From Amycolatopsis orientalis DSM 43388 (lineage in GTDB: Bacteria; Actinomycetota; Actinomycetes; Mycobacteriales; Pseudonocardiaceae), in contig NZ_ASXG01000105.1 of NCBI RefSeq assembly GCF_000411975.1, positions 1 to 44,401 on the forward strand: a DNA stretch of 44,401 nucleotides. Reading direction: 5' to 3'. The translations under genes and the position numbers were made by a program. The notes beneath the pieces were generated by a model, which saw only the letters and a program-made list of their open reading frames with translations, had not been told where the DNA came from and made no database searches. Of this stretch, positions 8,635 to 16,709 are shown piece after piece (position 1 is the first letter of the stretch; each line of letters starts with the position of its first letter).

Positions 8635-10136
8635 GCGTGACCACCGTTCGAGCGTTCGGAGTTCGAGGAGGAGGAGTTCCCGGGATCGGCCAGCAGCGCT
8701 TCGGCCACCCGCCAGAGACCGGCGGCCTTGGACGCCTTGACCAGCACCACGTCCCCGGGACGGAGCTGATCATGCAGCACGGCGACTGCGGCCTCGACAT
8801 CGGGTACCAGCACCGACTCCTCGCCCCAGGAACCCTCCTGCAGAGCGCCCTGGTGCATGGCGGCGGCGTCCTGGCCGACCACGACGAGCTTCTCGATGTT
8901 GAGCCGGACCACGAGCCGCCCGATCGCGTCGTGCGCGGTCACCGAGTCCTCGCCCAGCTCGCCCATCACGCCGAGCACCGCCCACGCGCGACGGCCGGAG
9001 CGGCTCATCGAGGCCAGCGCCTTGAGCCCGGCCCGGACCGATTCCGGGTTGGCGTTGTACGAGTCGTTGAGGATCGTGACGCCGTCCGCGCGGGTGACGA
9101 CCTCCATCCGGCGTTCCGAGCGCCGCTGCAGCGCCGACAGCCGCTGCGCGATCTCCTGGGTGGTCGCGCCGAGTTCGCGCGCGATGGCGGCGGCCGACAG
9201 CGCGTTGCCGACGTGGTGCTCGCCGTGCAGCGGCAGCGTCACCGCGGCGTCGCCCTCGGGCGTGATCAGCCGGAAGGACGGGCGGGCTTCGTCGTCGACG
9301 GTGATGTCGGCGGCCCGGACCTGCGCCCCGGCCGACTCCCCCACGCCCACGACGCGGGCCTTCGTGCGGCTCGCCATGGCGGCGACCAGCGGGTCGTCCA
9401 GGTTCAATACCGCGAGCCCGTTTTCCGGCAGCGCCTCGACCAGTTCGCCCTTGGCCTTCGCGATGCCCTCGCGCGAGCCGAACTCGCCGACGTGCGCGCT
9501 GCCGACGTTCAGCACCGCGCCGATCCGCGGCGGGGTCGTCTCGGCGGCCGCCGCGATGTGCCCGACGCCGCGGGCGGACATCTCCAGCACGAGGAACTTG
9601 GTCGACGCGTCGGCGCGCAGCGCGGTCCACGGGTGGCCGAGTTCGCTGTTGAACGACCCGGGCGGCGCGACCGTCGGGCCCATCGGCTCGACCAGCTGCG
9701 CGATGACGTCCTTGGTCGAGGTCTTGCCGGACGAGCCGGTGACGCCGATGACGGTCAGCCCGCCCGCGGCCAGCCGGTCGACGACGTGCCGGGCCAGCTT
9801 GGCGAGCGCGGCCAGCACGGCGGCGCCGGAGCCGTCGGTGTCGCCGGCCAGCGCGACCGACCGGGCGTTGGCCTGCCCCGGCGGCAGCGGCGGCACGACG
9901 ATCGCCGGGGCGTCGACCTCCCGCGCGGCCAGCACGCCGACCGCGCCGGCCTCGACCGCTTTCGCGGCGAAGTCGTGCCCGTCGACGCGTTCGCCGGGCA
10001 GGGCGAGGAACAGCCCGCCCGGGCCCAGCTGGCGGGTGTCGAATTCGACGCTGCCGGTCACGACGGCGGATCCGTCGGTGCGGTGCAGCCGGCCGCCGAC
10101 GACGTCGGCGATCTCGGCCAGGCTCAGCTCGATCAC
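8631..10136 (-). CDS. murF: UDP-MurNAc-tripeptide--D-Ala-D-Ala ligase MurF
   Basis: The protein has 501 residues. It adds the D-alanyl-D-alanine dipeptide to UDP-MurNAc-tripeptide, the last cytoplasmic step of precursor assembly. The start is GTG at 10136 (VIELSLAEIADVVGG), with a GTGA overlap to murE. The ATP-binding loop is GVTGSSGKTSTKDV, followed by SFNSELGHPWT, LEMSARGVGHIA and LNVGSAHVGEFG. NDSYNANPESVRAGL is the MurF-specific motif. The C-terminus is serine- and asparagine-rich. It is a little longer than the usual 450-470 residues. Confidence 0.97.
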   Translation of the reverse strand: MIELSLAEIADVVGGRLHRTDGSAVVTGSVEFDTRQLGPGGLFLALPGERVDGHDFAAKAVEAGAVGVLAAREVDAPAIVVPPLPPGQANARSVALAGDTDGSGAAVLAALAKLARHVVDRLAAGGLTVIGVTGSSGKTSTKDVIAQLVEPMGPTVAPPGSFNSELGHPWTALRADASTKFLVLEMSARGVGHIAAAAETTPPRIGAVLNVGSAHVGEFGSREGIAKAKGELVEALPENGLAVLNLDDPLVAAMASRTKARVVGVGESAGAQVRAADITVDDEARPSFRLITPEGDAAVTLPLHGEHHVGNALSAAAIARELGATTQEIAQRLSALQRRSERRMEVVTRADGVTILNDSYNANPESVRAGLKALASMSRSGRRAWAVLGVMGELGEDSVTAHDAIGRLVVRLNIEKLVVVGQDAAAMHQGALQEGSWGEESVLVPDVEAAVAVLHDQLRPGDVVLVKASKAAGLWRVAEALLADPGNSSSSNSERSNGGHA

Positions 10137-11740
10137 GCGGTCACCTCGAGACGCTTGCGGATGGCGGCCTCCAGCTCGTCCCGGTCGGAGAACGGGTGCA
10201 CCACACCCTGGACCTCCTGGCCGGTCTCGTGGCCCTTGCCTGCGATCAGGACGATGTCGCCCGGCCGGGCGAGCGACACCGCGTGCGCGATCGCCTCGCG
10301 CCGGTCGCCGATCTCCAGCACCTCGCCGCCCGCCGCGGGCCCGACGGCGCGGGCCCCGGCCAGCATCGCGGCGCGGATCGCGGCCGGGTCCTCCGAACGC
10401 GGATTGTCGTCGGTCACGATCAGGACGTCGCTGCGGCGCACCGCGGCCTCGCCCATCATCGGGCGCTTCGCGGTGTCGCGGTCGCCGCCGCAGCCGAGCA
10501 CGGTGATGACCCGGCCCTCGGTGCGGGCGCGCAGGGCGTCGAGGCCCTGGGCCACCGCGGCCGGTTTGTGCGCGTAGTCGACCACCGCGGTGAAGTCCTG
10601 GCCGAGGTACACCCGCTCCATCCGGCCGGGCACCTCCACCGCGGCCAGGCCGGCGACGATGTCGTCCGCTTCGATGCCCGCGCTGTCCAGGATCGCCGCC
10701 GCGAGCACCGCGTTGGCGACGTTGAACGCGCCCGGCAGCGGGATCTTCGCCGCGCGGCTGAGCCCGTCCGGCCCGAGCAGCGTGAAGGTCTGCTCCCCCG
10801 CCGGGGTGGCTTCGATGTCGGCGGCCCGCCACAGCGCGTCGGCCCCGGCTTCGATCGACACGGTCACCGTCTGCGGAGTGAGCAGTGCCTGTCCCCACGC
10901 GCTGTCGACCACGACCACCTCGGTGGTGGACCGGCCGTCGAACAGCAGCGACTTGGCGGCGAAGTACTCCTCCATGTCCTTGTGGAAGTCGAGGTGGTCC
11001 TGCGACAGGTTGGTGAACGCGCCCACCGCGAACCGGGTGCCGTTGACCCGGCCGAGCGCCAGCGCGTGGCTGGACACCTCCATCGGCACGTGCGTGACGC
11101 CGCGCTCCAGCATCACCGCGAGCAGCGCCTGCAGGTCCGGGGCCTCGGGCGTGGTGAACCCGCTGGCGAGCCGCTCGCCGGCGATCCGGGTCTCGACCGT
11201 GCCGATCAGGCCGGTGGTGCGCCCGGCGGCGCGCAGGCCCGAGTCGACCAGGTAAGAGGTGGTGGTCTTGCCGGAAGTGCCGGTGACGCCGAGCACGGAC
11301 AGGTGCAGCGACGGCTCGCCGTAGATCCACGCGGCGATCTCGCCGAGCGCGGCGCGCGGGTCCGGATGCACGAGGACCGGCACCGGCGCGTCGCGCAGCG
11401 CGGGCCGATCGGCTCCGCTCGGGTCGGTCAGGACGGCCGCGGCACCGGCGGCGAGGGCCTGCTCGCTGAAGTCGGCTCCGTGCGCGCGGGCTCCGGGGAG
11501 CCCGGCGAACAGGTCGCCGGGGAGCACGTGCTGCGCACGCAGCGTGGCGCCGGTGACGGCGAGGTCGGCGGCCTCGGGACGGTCGGCGATGAGCCGGGCT
11601 CCCGCACGGGCGAGCAGCGTGGCCAGCGGGACCGGGTCGATCCGGGCCGGCCGGGGCGGCGCGGCGGCCGCTTTGACCGGGCTGTCCGGCAGCGACGCGG
11701 CAGCGGGCCCGCTTCGGGGCTGGGACGAGGACACGGACAC
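10133..11740 (-). CDS. murE: UDP-MurNAc-L-Ala-D-Glu--meso-DAP ligase MurE
   Basis: The protein has about 535 residues from the GTG at 11740. It adds the third stem-peptide residue. The DNPR motif (TDDNPRSEDPAAIR) is the signature of enzymes specific for meso-diaminopimelate, so the cell wall should be the DAP type. The ATP loop is GVTGTSGKTTTSYLV, with FTTPEAPDLQ and NLSQDHLDFHKDM after it. There is an alanine/proline-rich N-terminal extension before the first domain. The start is uncertain: the GTG codons at 11740 and 11734 both lack a clear ribosome site, and the frame is open to 11848. It opens the second half of the dcw cluster, after a 232-base gap with a hairpin. Confidence 0.94.
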   Translation of the reverse strand: MSVSSSQPRSGPAAASLPDSPVKAAAAPPRPARIDPVPLATLLARAGARLIADRPEAADLAVTGATLRAQHVLPGDLFAGLPGARAHGADFSEQALAAGAAAVLTDPSGADRPALRDAPVPVLVHPDPRAALGEIAAWIYGEPSLHLSVLGVTGTSGKTTTSYLVDSGLRAAGRTTGLIGTVETRIAGERLASGFTTPEAPDLQALLAVMLERGVTHVPMEVSSHALALGRVNGTRFAVGAFTNLSQDHLDFHKDMEEYFAAKSLLFDGRSTTEVVVVDSAWGQALLTPQTVTVSIEAGADALWRAADIEATPAGEQTFTLLGPDGLSRAAKIPLPGAFNVANAVLAAAILDSAGIEADDIVAGLAAVEVPGRMERVYLGQDFTAVVDYAHKPAAVAQGLDALRARTEGRVITVLGCGGDRDTAKRPMMGEAAVRRSDVLIVTDDNPRSEDPAAIRAAMLAGARAVGPAAGGEVLEIGDRREAIAHAVSLARPGDIVLIAGKGHETGQEVQGVVHPFSDRDELEAAIRKRLEVTA

Positions 11741-11972
11741 GCCGGAGAGGTTACCGAGGCCGGATCCGGGTGACCCAACGCGGTACGGCGAACGCGCGCG
11801 CTCGCCGGGGATGTGGTAGGCGGGGCGGTCAAGATCGTTGCGGCGCAAGCCTTTCCCCGGCTCGCCACCGGCCCGTGTGGACGATCGGCCGCGGCGCGGA
11901 GCCGCGAACGACCGGGAGGGGAACCCCAGGGAACAGATTCCCTCGGAGTTCCCCTCCCGGACCGGCGGGCGG
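11741..11972. other. ftsI-murE intergenic region
   Basis: This 232-base gap is the only large break among the minus-strand genes from ftsL to ftsQ. It carries the nested hairpin at 11911-11959 just after ftsI. The remaining roughly 170 bases before murE must hold any separate murE promoter, but I could not pick out convincing -35 and -10 boxes. Confidence 0.6.
11911..11959 (-). terminator. Nested hairpin after ftsI, terminator candidate
   Basis: Perfect 13-base arms, CCGGGAGGGGAAC (11911-11923) and GTTCCCCTCCCGG (11947-11959), enclose a second perfect hairpin, AGGGAA (27-32) with TTCCCT (37-42) in positions 119xx. It starts 13 bases beyond the ftsI stop. There is no strong U-run, as is common for actinomycete terminators. 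It looks like a member of the same family as the elements at 56-127 and 40691-40742. Confidence 0.75.
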
Positions 11973-13892
11973 TCAGCCGAGGACGAGCGGCACCACCGGC
12001 GACGGGCCGTCGGACAGCGGAATCTGGTACCGCTGCGACAGGTACGACGCGATCGAGTGGAACAGCGGGCCCGCGGAATGCCCGATGGGCAGGGTGGTGT
12101 CCGGCGCGTCGAGCCGGATGCCGACGACGAACCGCGGGTGGTCGGCGGGCAGGATCCCGGCGAAGGTGATGTTCGCCAGGCTCGAGCTGTAGGCCTTGGT
12201 GCGCGGGTCGATCTGCTGGCCGGTGCCGGTCTTGCCGGAGACCTGGTAGCCCTCCAGCCCGGCCGACGGCGCGGTGCCCGCGTTCGGGCTCTTCGCGTTC
12301 TGCACCACCGCGCGCAGCATGTCCCGCACCGTTTTCGCGGTTTCCGGGCTCACCACGCGCTCGGTCTTCGGCGGCGCTTCCGGCGTCACCGTGCCGTCCG
12401 GGTTCTTCTTCGCCTTCACGATCCGCGGTTCGACGCGCAGGCCGTCGTTCGCGATCGCCTGGTACATCCCGGCCATCTGCACCACGGTCATCGAAAGGCC
12501 CTGCCCGATCGGCAGGTTGCCGAACGTGGACGCCGACCAGTCCTTGCGCGGCGGCACGTAGCCGGAGCTCTCGCCGGGGAGGCCGATGCCGGTCTTCTGG
12601 CCGATGCCGAACTTCTTCAGCAGCTCGAGATACCGGTCCGGGCCGACCTGCTGGGCGAGTTCCAGCGTGCCGACGTTGGAGGACTTCGCGAACACGCCGG
12701 TCGTGGTGAAGGTCTGGGTGCCGTGCGACCACGCGTCGTGCACCGTCCGGTCGGCGATCTTGATCGAGCCCGGCACCTCCAGCGTCGAGGTGGGCGTCGC
12801 GATCTTGTTGTCGATCGCCGCGGTCGCGGTGACCACCTTGTTCACCGAACCGGGTTCGTAGGGCGTGGTGACCGGGCGGTTGTTGAGCAGGTCGGGCTGG
12901 ATCGTGGACGGGTCGTTCGGGTTGAACGTGCTGGAATCGGCCAGCGCGTACACCTCGGCCGTCTTCGCGTCCATGATGACCGCCTGGCCGCCCTTGGCGT
13001 TCGCCTTCGCGACGTAGTCGCTCAGCTGGCGCTGCAGTTCGAACTGCAGGTCGGAATCTATGGTCAGCTGGAGGTCGGAGCCCGGGACCGCGGCGGTGAG
13101 CACGTGCTCGGTGCCCGGCAGGTACAGGTTGTCGTTGCCGTTCTGGGTGTTCACGATCTCGCGGCCGGGCGTGCCGGCCAGGTCCGCGTCGCGCGATTGC
13201 TCCAGCCCGATCACGCCGTGCAGGTTGTGCTTCGACACGTCGGGGTCGTCCATCCGCCAGTTCGCCAGGCCGACGATGTTCGACGCGAGCGTGTCGCCCG
13301 GGTACTCGCGCTTGGCGCGCTTCTCCACGCTGATCCACGCGTACTTCTTGACGATCTGGTCGGCCACCGAGGGCTCGACGTTGTCGACGAGGTAGGTGAA
13401 GGACTGCTGTTTGTGCAGCAGAGCCAGCTGTTCGGCCTCGGTGGTGAGGTGCGGGAGCTTCTGCGCGATCAGCTTCGCCGCGCCGGCGACCTCGGTTTCG
13501 AAGTTGCGGCCCTTGTCCGGGTACTTCTTCGCGTACTCGTCCATCGACTTGTGCAGCGCCCGCAGGTTCACCGACAGCGTGCGGGTTTCCACGCTGAACG
13601 CCAGTTTCGCCCCGTTGCGGTCCACAATGGACCCGCGCTGCGCCGGGATGTCGATGGTGAGGGTGCGCTGCCGTTCGGCCGCCGCGGACAGCGCGGGGGC
13701 CTCGAACCACTGCACCTGCACGAGTTTCGCGCCCGCCACCACCATCAGCACGACGAGCATGATGCGCACCGCGGAAAACCGGCTGCGCTGTCCGCCGTTG
13801 CCCCGTTTCGCGACCGCGCGGCGGGTGCCCGCGGCGTAAGTCCGCCGCGCGCTGCCCGCCGCCCGGGAACGGCTGTTGCCGCCTGCCGCCAT
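11973..13892 (-). CDS. ftsI: Septal transpeptidase FtsI (PBP3/PbpB)
   Basis: The protein has 639 residues and is a class B penicillin-binding protein that cross-links septal peptidoglycan with FtsW. An arginine-rich cytoplasmic tail of about 40 residues precedes one membrane helix (RIMLVVLMVVAGAKLVQVQ). A dimerisation domain follows (IPAQRGSIVDRNG). The transpeptidase domain has the active serine in GSVNK near residue 348, the SxN motif KSSNVGTL near 403 and KTGTG near 553. No PASTA repeats are present. The ATG at 13892 has GGGAGG 6 bases upstream and touches the ftsL stop (TGATG); a GTG one codon earlier is less well spaced. Confidence 0.97.
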   Translation of the reverse strand: MAAGGNSRSRAAGSARRTYAAGTRRAVAKRGNGGQRSRFSAVRIMLVVLMVVAGAKLVQVQWFEAPALSAAAERQRTLTIDIPAQRGSIVDRNGAKLAFSVETRTLSVNLRALHKSMDEYAKKYPDKGRNFETEVAGAAKLIAQKLPHLTTEAEQLALLHKQQSFTYLVDNVEPSVADQIVKKYAWISVEKRAKREYPGDTLASNIVGLANWRMDDPDVSKHNLHGVIGLEQSRDADLAGTPGREIVNTQNGNDNLYLPGTEHVLTAAVPGSDLQLTIDSDLQFELQRQLSDYVAKANAKGGQAVIMDAKTAEVYALADSSTFNPNDPSTIQPDLLNNRPVTTPYEPGSVNKVVTATAAIDNKIATPTSTLEVPGSIKIADRTVHDAWSHGTQTFTTTGVFAKSSNVGTLELAQQVGPDRYLELLKKFGIGQKTGIGLPGESSGYVPPRKDWSASTFGNLPIGQGLSMTVVQMAGMYQAIANDGLRVEPRIVKAKKNPDGTVTPEAPPKTERVVSPETAKTVRDMLRAVVQNAKSPNAGTAPSAGLEGYQVSGKTGTGQQIDPRTKAYSSSLANITFAGILPADHPRFVVGIRLDAPDTTLPIGHSAGPLFHSIASYLSQRYQIPLSDGPSPVVPLVLG

Positions 13893-14548
13893 CACTGCCC
13901 TCCCGAGGTCCCCGCGGGCGTGCCCGAGAGGTCTCCTTCGATGCCGCCCTCCGGCGGAGCGGCCGGCTGCTGCGCCGGGGGCGCGGCCGCGTCCTGCTCG
14001 TCCGGCTGGGCCTTCTTCGGTTCGCCGACGACGGTCGTCTTGCCGTCCTTGCCGACGACGATGCGCGCCGGGTCGCCGCCGGGCACCATGCCCAGCTGCT
14101 TGGCCGCAGGCGCGAGAGACGCCGGGGACTGGGCCTTCGCGACCTCACGCTCCAGCCGGTCCTTCGTCTCCATCAGGGAAGCGTTGTCCGTGCGCAGTTT
14201 TTCGAGCCGGTAGGAATCGGCGATCGCCTGCGTGGTGAACCACAGCGTCGCCGCGACCCCGATCGCCAGCAGCCCCATCATCACGAGCACGAAGGACGCG
14301 CGCGACCGCGGCCAGCGCAGCTTCAACCGCGTGCGCACCGTCTTCGTTTCGACGGTTTCCGGTTCGGCCACCGGCTTTTTGGGCGCGCGCTGCCGCAGCA
14401 GGTCGGCCCGCTGCGCCCGGCGGGCGTAGGCGCGCTCCGCCGCCGTCGTGCGCCGCCGCGCCGGAGCGTCGGTCTCGGCGACGGTGTTCCGCGGTGCCCG
14501 CTCCGCAGCGGTCGACGACGAGCGGCGGGACTTCGTAGGTGCGGTCAA
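13892..14548 (-). CDS. ftsL: Cell division protein FtsL (septum formation initiator type)
   Basis: The protein has 218 residues, longer than enteric FtsL. A basic, low-complexity cytoplasmic tail (about 85 residues) leads to one membrane helix (FVLVMMGLLAIGVAATLWF). A short coiled coil follows (RLEKLRTDNASLMETKDRLE), then the segment LAPAAKQLGMVPGGDPARI, and a proline/alanine/glutamine-rich tail. It is the bitopic partner of FtsQ and FtsB in the divisome. The start is TTG at 14548, overlapping the rsmH stop as TTGA with GGAGAG 5-6 bases upstream. Identity rests on position, topology and size more than on sequence. Confidence 0.88.
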   Translation of the reverse strand: MTAPTKSRRSSSTAAERAPRNTVAETDAPARRRTTAAERAYARRAQRADLLRQRAPKKPVAEPETVETKTVRTRLKLRWPRSRASFVLVMMGLLAIGVAATLWFTTQAIADSYRLEKLRTDNASLMETKDRLEREVAKAQSPASLAPAAKQLGMVPGGDPARIVVGKDGKTTVVGEPKKAQPDEQDAAAPPAQQPAAPPEGGIEGDLSGTPAGTSGGQ

Positions 14549-15501
14549 CGCGGCTCTCCGATCCGTTGTGCTGCGCGCAGCCGCACCGAGGCGGCTCGCG
14601 GGTTCTGCTCGATCTCGCTCTCGCCGGCTTTCTCCGCTCCCCGGGTGAGGAGCTTCAGTTCCGGCCCGTGCCCGGGCAGTTCCACCGGAAGCCCTTCCGG
14701 CGTCCGGGATTTCGCCAGTTCCGCGAGCGCCTGCTTGACCAGCCGGTCCTCGAGGGACTGGTAGGACTCGACGACGATCCGGCCGTTCATCGCCAGCGTG
14801 CCCAGCGCCGCGGGCAGGGCCCGGCGCAGCACTTCCAGCTCGCCGTTGACCTCGATCCGCAGCGCCTGGAAGGTGCGCTTCGCCGGATGCCCGCCGGTGC
14901 GCCTGCTCGCCGCCGGGACCGCGGAGTAGAGCAGTTCGACCAGCCGGCCGCTGCGGGCGAACGGTTCCTTTTCGCGTTCCGCCACGACGGCGCGGACGAT
15001 CCGCTGCGCGAAGCGCTCCTCGCCGTAGTCGCGCAGGATCCGGATCAGCTCGCCGGGCGGGTAGGTGTTGAGCACGTCGGCCGCGGTGAACCCGGTGGTC
15101 GGGTCCATCCGCATGTCCAGCGGCGCGTCCTGGGAGTAGGCGAACCCGCGTTCGGCGCGGTCGAGCTGCATCGACGAGACGCCGAGGTCGAACAGGATGC
15201 CGTCCACTCGGGACAGTCCCAGCCGCGACACCGCTTCGGGAAGTCCGTCGTAGACCGTGTGCACGAGGTCGACGCGGTCGCCGTGCCGCGCGAGCCGCTC
15301 CGCGGAGCGCTCGAGCGCGGCGGGATCGCGGTCCAGCCCGATCAGCCGGAGGCGGGGAAACGCCGACAGCAGTGCGTCGGAGTGGCCGCCGAGGCCGACG
15401 GTCGCGTCGACCAGGACGGCGTCGCGGTCGGCGAGCGCGGGGGCGAACAGCTCGACGATGCGGTCCAGCAGCACCGGAACGTGCTCGGCTGCGTCCGTCA
15501 T
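14545..15501 (-). CDS. rsmH: 16S rRNA (cytosine1402-N4)-methyltransferase RsmH (MraW)
   Basis: The protein has 318 residues. It uses S-adenosylmethionine to methylate N4 of C1402 in the ribosomal P site. Conserved parts are EHVPVLLDRIVELF at the start, LVDATVGLGGHSDALL (SAM-binding loop), GILFDLGVSSMQLD and GFAYSQDAPLDMRMD. RTFQALRIEVNGEL and SYQSLEDRLVKQ follow toward the C-terminus. The ATG at 15501 has GGGGGAAGAC directly upstream; the open frame continues leftward of it only into the intergenic region. It is separated from mraZ by 192 bases that contain a large inverted repeat. Confidence 0.97.
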   Translation of the reverse strand: MTDAAEHVPVLLDRIVELFAPALADRDAVLVDATVGLGGHSDALLSAFPRLRLIGLDRDPAALERSAERLARHGDRVDLVHTVYDGLPEAVSRLGLSRVDGILFDLGVSSMQLDRAERGFAYSQDAPLDMRMDPTTGFTAADVLNTYPPGELIRILRDYGEERFAQRIVRAVVAEREKEPFARSGRLVELLYSAVPAASRRTGGHPAKRTFQALRIEVNGELEVLRRALPAALGTLAMNGRIVVESYQSLEDRLVKQALAELAKSRTPEGLPVELPGHGPELKLLTRGAEKAGESEIEQNPRAASVRLRAAQRIGEPR

Positions 15502-15543
15502 GTCTTCCCCCTTTCTGCCGCGTGCGTAACCGGGGAAGATGCG

Positions 15544-15640
15544 GCGGATGCCGTCAGGTCCCTGCCCGCCCGCTTGCTGACCTGGCACCGGGGAAGGTGC
15601 GCCAGGGTCAATGAGCGGACAGAGGCCTCACGGCATCCGC
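15544..15640. promoter_or_regulatory. Nested inverted repeat between mraZ and rsmH
   Basis: Outer arms 15544-15558 and 15626-15640 match at 14 of 15 bases (GCGGATGCCGT with ACGGCATCCGC is perfect). Inside lies a second hairpin, CCTGGCACC (15581-15589) with GGTGCGCCAGG (15596-15606, one bulge region). The 97-base structure lies in the 5' leader of rsmH and downstream of mraZ. It could be an attenuator, an RNA-processing site or a small RNA. I know of no described element here. Confidence 0.6.
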
Positions 15641-15693
15641 GTCGAACGGCGTTCCCGCGTCCCCCGACGACGCAGGTGCGCCCGGGGCGCCTC

Positions 15694-16125
15694 CTAGAAG
15701 ACGCCCGGCAGTACTTCCTCCCGAGCCTGTGCGTAGCTGTCCTCGTGTTCGTCCAGGTAGCCCTGCCACGCCTGGGCGTCCCAGATCTCGAGCCGGGTGA
15801 TCGCGCCGATCACCACGCACTCCTTGTTGAGCCCCGCGTACCGGCGCAGCTCCGGCGCGATGGCTACGCGCCCTTGCCCGTCCGGACGTTGCTCGTCGGT
15901 CCCGGCGAACAGGTAGCGCTGGTAGGCCCGCACCGCCTCGTTCGTGAACGGGGCCTCGGCGACCTTCCTGGCCATCTGCTCGAACTCGGCACGGGGGAAG
16001 ACGAAGAGGCAGTGGTCCTGCCCCTTGGTGACCATCAGCCCGCCGGCCAAGGCTTCGCGGAACTTCGCGGGCAGCGTGAGCCGCCCTTTGTCGTCCAGCT
16101 TCGGGGTGTGGGTGCCGAGGAACAC
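15694..16125 (-). CDS. mraZ: Transcriptional regulator MraZ
   Basis: The protein has 143 residues from the GTG at 16125, the usual mycobacterial MraZ length. It is an AbrB-fold DNA-binding protein with two MraZ repeats: FLGTHTPKLDDKGRLTLPAK at the N-terminus and TDEQRPDGQGRVAIAPELRR in the second half. MraZ forms rings that bind direct GTGG repeats and regulates the dcw operon and its own gene. The frame is open beyond the start, but the promoter lies there, and GGGAGGTGGAGG precedes the GTG. It is the first gene of the cluster. Confidence 0.96.
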   Translation of the reverse strand: MFLGTHTPKLDDKGRLTLPAKFREALAGGLMVTKGQDHCLFVFPRAEFEQMARKVAEAPFTNEAVRAYQRYLFAGTDEQRPDGQGRVAIAPELRRYAGLNKECVVIGAITRLEIWDAQAWQGYLDEHEDSYAQAREEVLPGVF

Positions 16126-16189
16126 CGGCCTCCACCTCCCTACCGGATCCGGTTGGCTCCCCGCCCGGTCCCGGCTCGGGGGCTCCCTT

Positions 16190-16234
16190 CCGCCCCACTG
16201 CGCACCACCGTACCCCACTTTTCACCACAGTCAA
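16190..16234 (-). promoter_or_regulatory. mraZ promoter with four MraZ-box repeats
   Basis: Read on the minus strand, a -35 box TTGACT (16229-16234) and a -10 box TACGGT (16207-16212) are 16 bases apart. Overlapping them are four direct repeats at exact 10-base spacing: TGTGGTGAAA, AGTGGGGTAC, GGTGGTGCGC, AGTGGGGCGG (16229 down to 16190). This is the established layout of an MraZ box, with GTGG in each helical turn, so MraZ should bind over its own promoter. Transcription would start near 16200, leaving a leader of about 75 bases. Confidence 0.88.
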
Positions 16235-16288
16235 CGCGTCCGGAGACCGTGCCACTCCGTCGGGTGGCGCGTTTGCGCAGGTCACGGA

Positions 16289-16647
16289 GGTGGGTCGAGG
16301 TGGGGGCGCGGTGGGGGGACCGTGGCGAAGATCCCCCGCACCGGGGTCTCTCGCAACCTCGGAAGGCCGGAAACGTCCGCGTTTCGGCAGCGTGGGGACC
16401 ACGAGTGGGGAGTGGTGGGGGAACCGGTGGGGCCTGGTGGGGACGCTGCGAAAACCGGCGTGGCGGCCGGTGGCGAGCCGCCGTGGGGCCAGGTGGGAGC
16501 CGCAGTGGGGGCCAGTGGGGGCGTTGTGGGGAGCCGATCTGGCGCGCGGTGGGGCTGGGTGGGGAACGGCGGCCCGAGCCCGGTGGGAGGGAGTGGGGGA
16601 CGGCGCGCCGGGCCCGGTGGGGCGACGTGGGGCTGGCCGGATGGGGA
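16289..16647 (+). repeat. GTGGGG repeat array upstream of mraZ
   Basis: The plus strand has 19 copies of GTGGG in 343 bases, starting at 16289, 16299, 16310, 16392, 16405, 16415, 16427, 16437, 16483, 16493, 16505, 16515, 16526, 16549, 16559, 16583, 16593, 16617 and 16627. Eight neighbouring pairs are exactly 10 bases apart, and pairs recur at about 22 or 34 bases. GTGGC near-copies fall at 16460 and 16470. The repeats match the unit and phase of the mraZ promoter box but lie on the other strand, 90-440 bases upstream of it. No gene fits here. The G-runs could also form quadruplexes. Confidence 0.8.
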
Positions 16648-16709
16648 CAGGCGGGGAACCGTCCACTCTCGACACCGGCGCGCGCCGCCACCGTCCACTT
16701 CTGACCGGC

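Larger units (their letters stand above)
16126..16709. other. mraZ upstream region without genes
   Basis: This 584-base region separates mraZ from the EspG-like gene. It holds the mraZ promoter and box (16190-16234) and the long GTGGGG array (16289-16647). Apparent reading frames across it are low-complexity products of the repeats. I see no terminator for the EspG operon, which runs toward it. Confidence 0.7.
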
